A stretch of 64,000 bases of DNA. It comes from Diplonema japonicum. Its lineage: Eukaryota > Euglenozoa > Diplonemea > Diplonemida > Diplonemidae. Each line of letters opens with the position of its first letter. Position 1 is the stretch's first letter. This document shows positions 59,013 through 64,000 of this stretch, one piece after another. Made by a program: the position numbers and the translations under genes. The stretch spans positions 124,001 through 188,000 of the forward strand of contig OZ025699.1 of assembly GCA_964019335.1 (NCBI GenBank). Direction: 5' to 3'. The notes beneath the pieces were generated by a model, which saw nothing but the letters and a program-made list of their open reading frames with translations, was not told the origin of the DNA and did not search any database.

Positions 59013-59246
59013 TCACTGCTCGCATTGCTCGCATCCGCGGCACTTTACCCTCTTGCAGTTCGGTATTATGCAGGTCTGCGCTGGGTTGCTTTTCGTGATG
59101 TTCCCGTCACAGTAGTGGCACACCCCCTTCCAGTTTTGGTACGTCCCGTTGTAGACGTGGCATACGCCCCTGCCCAGGCAGTCGTTGATGTCGGGGCCCT
59201 CGTCCAGGTCGATGTCGGTGTCATCGTCAGTTGGGGGGGACCTAAG
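59013..59246 (-). CDS. Small Cys-rich frame between ORF1 and ORF2 of LINE D
   Basis: 77 codons with an acidic start (DDDTDIDLDEGPDIND) then two Cys clusters (CHYCDGN; CIIPNCKRVKCRGCEQCEQ), a possible zinc-binding module. It ends in TGA C and is in the same frame as ORF2. It has no ATG of its own. An acidic reading in another frame just upstream (ENDDMETEDDLG) ends at a run of seven C bases, suggesting a frameshift from a longer protein. Confidence 0.5.
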   Translation of the reverse strand, partial: LRSPPTDDDTDIDLDEGPDINDCLGRGVCHVYNGTYQNWKGVCHYCDGNITKSNPAQTCIIPNCKRVKCRGCEQCEQ

Positions 59247-59286
59247 TCATCTTCCGTCTCCATGTCATCGTTTTCTCCCCCCTCGG

Positions 59287-61224
59287 CTAGCGGGGCTCGT
59301 CTCTGTCCAGTCTCGAAACCGTCGCTCCCGTGAGAGCCTTTATCTGCTCGGTGAGAACCGTCATCTGGGCGCGCATCTGCTGGACCTCCCCTCGCAGCTG
59401 CGCGTTCTCTCTCCGTAGCTCGACCACTTCCGTTGATGGCTCATCCCTGCTCGGTTCCCCCGCCAGCTTGCGGATCGCATTTTCAATGGCCGTAAGGCGG
59501 TCCTCAACAGCCGGGGTACCTGCCTTTCTCGTCGTGGTGGACGTCTTTTCGGACTTCGGAGGGGCGACCTTTTTCGGGGGGGCAACATTCTTCTCTGTAG
59601 CAGGAGGCTTGTGGCCTGGCTGGGTGGACCCCGTCACTGCACCAAGGTAGGACTTGCCTGTGGCTGCGACCCCTGTCTTCGGTCTTCCCCATGACTGTGC
59701 AGTTGGTATCTTCTTAATGGGCGGGCCTCCCACGTCGGGTGCTATCCTGCAGTGGAGAATCTGTCCTGTCGGGGATGTGATCCTCAGCGTCGTGGTTGGG
59801 GGTTTGCCTCCTCGGATGTACCAACACCTCAGGTTGTTGTTCCAACCCCCGTGTAGAGGAACGGCCTCCCACTTCATGCTACGGAGTATTAACTCCACGT
59901 GCTCTACGCCGCATTGCCCGTACAGGCCCGTCAGTCGCCACCTCGGCTCCCCATGCTGTCCGCGCTGTCGTTCATCTTCGCCCAACACCTTGTCAAGGAG
60001 CGCGGTCTTCTTCTCCTCAGACGTCCTCACACCGAGGCGGCAGTCCGACTCACGAAGTGCTAGCCCCTGCTTTTCCGCCTCTGCCAGCTCTAGCGCTTCC
60101 TTCAATGTGGTCTCCTTCGGGAGCCAGGCGACGGGGGACCTCGGCACGTCCTTCGGCTTGACAAAGACACCTCCCCTCCCGGACGTGTCCACGAACCTGT
60201 CGAGGCTGGCTCTTGGGATCGTCGCGAGTACGTCTATTCTCGGGGTCGGTCCTTCCATGATCCTGTCGATCCTGTGGACCGTCTTGCAGCCCAAGCCCTG
60301 GAGGAGCTTTCGGGGTTCGGAGGTCACCTTCTCCCACCTCTGGGTTGAGGTGTGTGTCTTCGAGAAGACGATCGCTACACGTGTGAACCTTGCGCCCAGG
60401 TCGATGTCCACTGTGTCCTTCGATGCGCACATGGAAATCTTCCCGCTCACTACGAACAAGAACATCTTTCTGTTGGTGAACTCACCGTCTGCCTTGAGTA
60501 CGATGTCGTAGTCGTGTCGTTCTGTGCCGCGGCGCTTGAGGATGAGCGCCTTGTTCCCGTCCCATCCCATCTCCTTGGCCTCTCTTGCGTTTTCTTCGGT
60601 TGCGATGGCAACCCCGTCCTTCCCCGCCACCAGCTCTTCCCACGACACGAAGGGCTGGTCAAACTGCCCCTGCTCCAGCGACCAGCGTTTCGCTGCTTGT
60701 GGTTCTTTCTGCGGCGGCTTGCTGTTTGGTCCTCTCCAGGATCTCGCCTCACCGTCCGAAATCGGAATGTCTACTCGCGGCAGTTTGAACTGCTGTACTG
60801 CTTTTTTCAGAACGTTTACGTTGAACGGTTCTGACGCGTTGAGATAAGCCCGACCGTCGAAGGCGATGTGGATGGGCAGCTTTTTGGACTCTCCCGAGAT
60901 AGGGGAGACTGCGAGGGCGCCGTTATCGACCGTCAACAAGCGGATGTCGACCTTCCATGCGCGGGCAGTGGCCTGGATGGTAACCAGGTCGGCGGCGGTA
61001 CCTTCCTTCGCGTGCTGGGTGCAGTAGGTGTCGTAGCTCCCGGTGACGTTCATTTGGTATTCTTCGCTTCCTCGCAACTCCTGTATCATGCGGCGTCTAA
61101 TGTCGCTCCCCTTCTTCCCTAGCTTCTCTCCGACCACTCCGTAGAAGGAGTTCCCGTTCCCGTTCCCGTACGCCTTTCTGTGCGCCGTCATCCCGAAGCC
61201 CTTCATAGCTTTTAAAATGTCCAT
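59287..61224 (-). CDS. LINE D ORF1 with degenerate OTU-like N-terminal domain
   Basis: 645 codons from MDILKAMKGFGM. Residues 18-130 resemble an OTU cysteine peptidase: GNGNSFYGVVG at the place of the usual DGNC box, GTAADLVTIQATARAWKVDI, and a terminal IHIAFDGRAYLN strand. The catalytic Cys is Ser26 and the expected His-Tyr is missing, so peptidase activity is unlikely. The middle (about 200-500) holds conserved, partly RRM-like segments (RLTGLYGQCGVEHVELIL). The end is a coiled coil (VVELRRENAQLRGEVQQM). It is probably the RNA-binding ORF1 protein of the LINE. Confidence 0.72.
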   Translation of the reverse strand: MDILKAMKGFGMTAHRKAYGNGNGNSFYGVVGEKLGKKGSDIRRRMIQELRGSEEYQMNVTGSYDTYCTQHAKEGTAADLVTIQATARAWKVDIRLLTVDNGALAVSPISGESKKLPIHIAFDGRAYLNASEPFNVNVLKKAVQQFKLPRVDIPISDGEARSWRGPNSKPPQKEPQAAKRWSLEQGQFDQPFVSWEELVAGKDGVAIATEENAREAKEMGWDGNKALILKRRGTERHDYDIVLKADGEFTNRKMFLFVVSGKISMCASKDTVDIDLGARFTRVAIVFSKTHTSTQRWEKVTSEPRKLLQGLGCKTVHRIDRIMEGPTPRIDVLATIPRASLDRFVDTSGRGGVFVKPKDVPRSPVAWLPKETTLKEALELAEAEKQGLALRESDCRLGVRTSEEKKTALLDKVLGEDERQRGQHGEPRWRLTGLYGQCGVEHVELILRSMKWEAVPLHGGWNNNLRCWYIRGGKPPTTTLRITSPTGQILHCRIAPDVGGPPIKKIPTAQSWGRPKTGVAATGKSYLGAVTGSTQPGHKPPATEKNVAPPKKVAPPKSEKTSTTTRKAGTPAVEDRLTAIENAIRKLAGEPSRDEPSTEVVELRRENAQLRGEVQQMRAQMTVLTEQIKALTGATVSRLDRDEPR

Positions 61225-61814
61225 GGTTGACGTGGACCGTTGATGCTGAAATTGATGCTGTTGATGTGTTGTTTGCGCTCTCCTCTCCTTCCCTTCCTTG
61301 CACTAACTTAGAAACCTTTACCCTTCCTAAACTTATACACTTCCGTTGACCCTTACACTTCTGTTTCCTTTTATTTCCGTTACACTTTTACACTTCCTCT
61401 AAATCTTTATACTCCGTTGAACCTTGATATCGCGTTCTTACTTCCAATATTTGTATTTTCTTTTCAAACCGTTGCTGTGTGAACTTTATTGGCACGGTCG
61501 GACACCAATAAAGTACAGAAACTGTAGCTTTAGAATCGTTGGTAGAAAAAAATAGGCGGCAAGCAGTCGAACGCTGCGTGTGTGGTGTTGCTGTGTGGGT
61601 TGTCGGTGCTGTGCTGCTGCTGTGCGCGCTGTCCGGTGTTTTTCTCCTTCCTCCCACCCCCAAGTCCCGGCGCTCAGCTCCACCAGTGTCTCACATCAGA
61701 CGCCAGCTGAGCAGCCTCACCCCCGGCCCCCTACTCCAGGCCGCGAAAAGCCCGACACAACTGCGTTGACCCCTGACAACTTCGGTCAAGTCAAAGTCGG
61801 CAAACCCCCTTTAG
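61225..61814. other. LINE D 5' flank and unassigned sequence
   Basis: About 590 bases without a gene I can support. The part next to D (61225-61480) is AC/CT-rich and may be its 5' UTR. Two accaataaagt/actttattgg-like strings occur near 61480-61515. From 61540 the plus strand is GT-rich then C-rich and leads into the poly(A) at 61815. Confidence 0.4.
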
Positions 61815-61835
61815 AAAAAAAAAAAAAAAAAAAAA
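61815..61835 (+). repeat. Poly(A) run, possible 3' tail of a short retrocopy
   Basis: 21 A residues on the plus strand after caaaccccctttag. Upstream sequence does not match the LINE tails seen elsewhere in the window. The origin is unclear. Confidence 0.4.
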
Positions 61836-64000
61836 CTATTCTTTTAAGGTATGCGTTTTTGCGCTCACCGGCCGCGCTGCGCTTAGTCCCCGTTGTCCCC
61901 GTTCTGGGGGCTCTGGCGGGTTCCTACTGCGGTGGTCATGCTGCGGGGCAGCCTTGTCGGTGTCTGCGACAGGTACCTGTCCCGCAAGCCTTCGATGCTA
62001 CTCATGGTTCGTTCCGGGAGTACTCGGGAGGCCTCCTGTCATACCCGTGTGTGGTCGGTCCTCCGATACAGCGTAGGGAGTTGACGCGCTCCACTCGCGC
62101 CGCTGGGAACGCTACCCCTCTGCCATCAGCGTGGTACAGGTCCTGGACTCGTCTCAGCACATACCGTAGCCTCCTTGCCTTGACGCCCAGGTCCTCCACC
62201 TTGCCCACTTCCCCGCCGTCGTCCAGCGGCAGCTCCATCTCCCTCTCGAAGTCGAGGGCCAGCTCTAACGTCGTCACCGCCGTGTGCCGACCAGGCGCGT
62301 CATCCCACAGCAGGCCTCCCAACCACCTCAGCACCGGCCTCAGCAGCTTGTCCATCACTGTTCCTGACGCCCCCAGCCTTCGTAGTTCAGACACCGTCGG
62401 CGTCGGGTGCGCCCTCCCCGTCACGACCGCCCGCCACGGGTAAGCTTGTGTCTGCAGTGCGCGGTTCGCTTCCACCGCTGCATCCCTCCGCGTGACTACC
62501 TCCAGCAGGTACTTCTGCACCAGTAAGGCCCTTGGCTTGTCTTGGCAGCCTCTGGGCACCACCCCATGGAGCCTCGTCGCCTTCGGCATAGCTGCCGGGT
62601 CCAGGTTCGCGTACTCCACCTTGCTCCGCACCGCGACACCCGGCTCGCATCGCCAGAGGGCGTGCTCCAGCACCTCCGTGTAGCTGCCGAACCGTTCCTC
62701 ACACACGTCGCAGAGGTGCTGCAGCGGGTTGTTCGGTTCCTGCGCCACGCCCCGCGCTCCCGGGTAGACCGCAAACACCGCTCCTGCAATCAGCCTCCTC
62801 AGTCGGTACGCCGCCACTGGGTTGCCCGAGAGTGACCTCCACCACACGTTCGTGTCCGGGTCGGCTCCCTCCGGCATGCCGTCGTAGGAGTCCCTCCCTT
62901 CTGCTAGCTCGGCTGCCGTCATGGCCCTCGCCACCCGCCGGATCTCGTGCTTGCGCTCGCGTTCCGGCATGGCACCCAGCCCCACCACGAAATTCCAGCC
63001 TTTCCCGATCGCCGGCAGCCATCTTCTCATCAGGGTCCCCACTGGCCCCAGGGCTTCAATATCGCACTCCCGGTACAGGGCGGCACACCTCCCCATCCGG
63101 TCCCACAGCTCCGTATCCGACCCGCCTACCTTCACTACTGTGCACAGCAGTCGGTAAAGTGTCACCACCAGCGGGTCCGTCGTGTGCCCTGGCAGCAAGA
63201 CGTTCGCAACAGCACACGGCGAGCGCATCTTGAACTTCGGTCCCCAGAGGCACGTCGCAACACTCGCTCGGATTGTACCCGCATCCATTTTCGAGGGGGG
63301 TGCATAGGCAACACCGTAGAGGCAGGAGGGGAGAATGGAGCTGGTGAGGATCCTCGCCTTCTGTGTGAACCCCAGCGGCATGGCGGCCAGTCTCCCGCAA
63401 GCGCGTCCCATCGCCTCAAGGGGCTTCGCCCTGTGCTCGCCGTCCATACATACCCGGACTCCCAGGACGTTGATCTCCTTTTTGGCCGTGAGCACCTCAC
63501 GTCCGCACTTCACCGTTCCGTGTTCTGCCGTTGTGAACAGGTCTGTCTTCCTCAGGTTGAGGTTCATCCCTGTCAGCAGAGAGAACTCGCACACCCCCGC
63601 TGCCGCCTTCTCCAGGGCGCTGAGCAGAGCTGCTATCAAGTAGACGTCGTCCGCGTATGACAGGGAATCAGCGCCGGGCACCTCCGCCATGATGGCCTTC
63701 ACCATCACCCCTACCAGCGCGTTCACCATCACCACCGAGATCGGGCACCCCTGCAGGATGCCGTTCGACGTAGCAAATTCGTCACCCACCCCTGTCGGGT
63801 ACTTGAACCTCCGTCTGAGGGATTCGTACATCGTCTCCAGAGGGCGCAGTATGTTCTGATGCAGTCCCAGGTCCCCCATTAGCCCGAGCGCCACTTCCCG
63901 CGGGATTCGGTCGAAGCACTTGACAAAGTCTAGCGCGAGCCCGTGCATCGGCGTTCCCGATAGCAGAGCTTCTTCGAGCTGCGTCGTCAGTTCCAGCAGT
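61836..64000 (-). mobile_element. LINE E, related to D, cut by right window edge
   Basis: Minus strand; only the ORF2 3' half and a short 3' UTR are visible. Protein motifs match those of LINE D. The 3' end is not clear: no A tail is seen on the sense strand before 61836. Confidence 0.75.
62002..64000 (-). CDS. LINE E ORF2, 3' part: reverse transcriptase and C2HC finger (partial)
   Basis: Open from the right edge to the stop at 62002, about 666 codons visible. RT motifs are LDFVKCFDRIP, GILQGCPISV and YADD near 63655. HLCDVCEERFGSYTEVLEHAL with the following WRC is the finger seen in D. The C-terminal region (ALDFEREMEL; VNSLRCIGG) also matches D (AIDFEWTTGK; VKSLIAIGG). The upstream endonuclease part lies outside the window. 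No stop or frameshift interrupts the visible portion. Confidence 0.82.
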   Translation of the reverse strand, partial: LLELTTQLEEALLSGTPMHGLALDFVKCFDRIPREVALGLMGDLGLHQNILRPLETMYESLRRRFKYPTGVGDEFATSNGILQGCPISVVMVNALVGVMVKAIMAEVPGADSLSYADDVYLIAALLSALEKAAAGVCEFSLLTGMNLNLRKTDLFTTAEHGTVKCGREVLTAKKEINVLGVRVCMDGEHRAKPLEAMGRACGRLAAMPLGFTQKARILTSSILPSCLYGVAYAPPSKMDAGTIRASVATCLWGPKFKMRSPCAVANVLLPGHTTDPLVVTLYRLLCTVVKVGGSDTELWDRMGRCAALYRECDIEALGPVGTLMRRWLPAIGKGWNFVVGLGAMPERERKHEIRRVARAMTAAELAEGRDSYDGMPEGADPDTNVWWRSLSGNPVAAYRLRRLIAGAVFAVYPGARGVAQEPNNPLQHLCDVCEERFGSYTEVLEHALWRCEPGVAVRSKVEYANLDPAAMPKATRLHGVVPRGCQDKPRALLVQKYLLEVVTRRDAAVEANRALQTQAYPWRAVVTGRAHPTPTVSELRRLGASGTVMDKLLRPVLRWLGGLLWDDAPGRHTAVTTLELALDFEREMELPLDDGGEVGKVEDLGVKARRLRYVLRRVQDLYHADGRGVAFPAARVERVNSLRCIGGPTTHGYDRRPPEYSRNEP

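Larger units (their letters stand above)
54641..61224 (-). mobile_element. LINE D (OTU-like ORF1, Cys-rich frame, APE-RT ORF2)
   Basis: Minus-strand element: ORF1 61224-59287, a small Cys-rich frame ending at a TGA (59013-59015), ORF2 from 59012 to 54723, and about 80 bases of 3' UTR running into the (TTCCC)n array. It is a different type from A, B and C and related to E at the right edge. I cannot place its clade by eye. Confidence 0.8.

Noticed and set aside
61580-62443. 287-codon plus-strand frame across the D-E gap
   Set aside because: It reads through a poly(A) run and antisense to LINE E ORF2. No domain or homologue is apparent.

Overview
The window looks like repeat-dense DNA from an invertebrate animal; the phylum cannot be fixed from the sequence. 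I recognise no host protein-coding gene. The only host genes are two nuclear-type tRNA genes, a tRNA-Asn(GTT) at 46392-46464 (+) and a tRNA-Asp(GTC) at 46514-46585 (-), which converge on each other 49 bases apart. Nearly everything else is retrotransposon: APE-type LINEs of at least three related two-ORF families (called A, B and C here), two copies of a different LINE type (D and E), one Penelope-like element (PLE), and some MITE-like and tyrosine-recombinase debris.

Layout. 1-5.8 kb (-): LINE A1, ORF1 complete, ORF2 running off the left edge. 5.8-10.4 kb (-): LINE C, whose ORF2 has no RNase H and no stop codon. 10.4-10.6 kb (-): T1, a 5'-truncated B-type 3' end. 10.6-23.3 kb (+): LINE B+, split by a PLE (12.15-18.57 kb, -) that sits in ORF2 between the 2A-like peptide and the endonuclease domain. 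23.3-46.4 kb (+): three nearly identical A elements head to tail (A2 frameshifted, A3 and A4 with intact ORFs), ending directly at the tRNA-Asn gene. 46.6-52.7 kb (-): LINE B-, whose poly(A) tail ends 4 bases from the tRNA-Asp gene. 52.7-54.7 kb: inverted repeats, tyrosine-recombinase fragments and a (GGGAA)n array. 54.7-61.2 kb (-): LINE D, with an OTU-like ORF1, a small Cys-rich frame and an APE-RT ORF2. 61.8-64 kb (-): LINE E, cut by the right edge.

How the parts work together. A, B and C encode a coiled-coil ORF1 protein and an ORF2 carrying a virus-like 2A peptide (xVExNPGP) at its extreme N-terminus, then APE endonuclease and RT, and in A and B also RNase H and a CCHC finger. In B and C the stretch between ORF1 and ORF2 has a shared plan: an A-rich tract, then a 123-127 nt element closed by an 11-bp stem that shows a compensatory base change between families, then the 2A-ORF2 start. 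At every visible junction an element begins in or next to the poly(A) tail of the element upstream, and both arrays facing the tRNA pair stop at the 5' edge of a tRNA gene in the tRNA's own orientation. These arrays, the conserved inter-ORF RNA and the protease-like domain in the PLE are the observations most worth following up.
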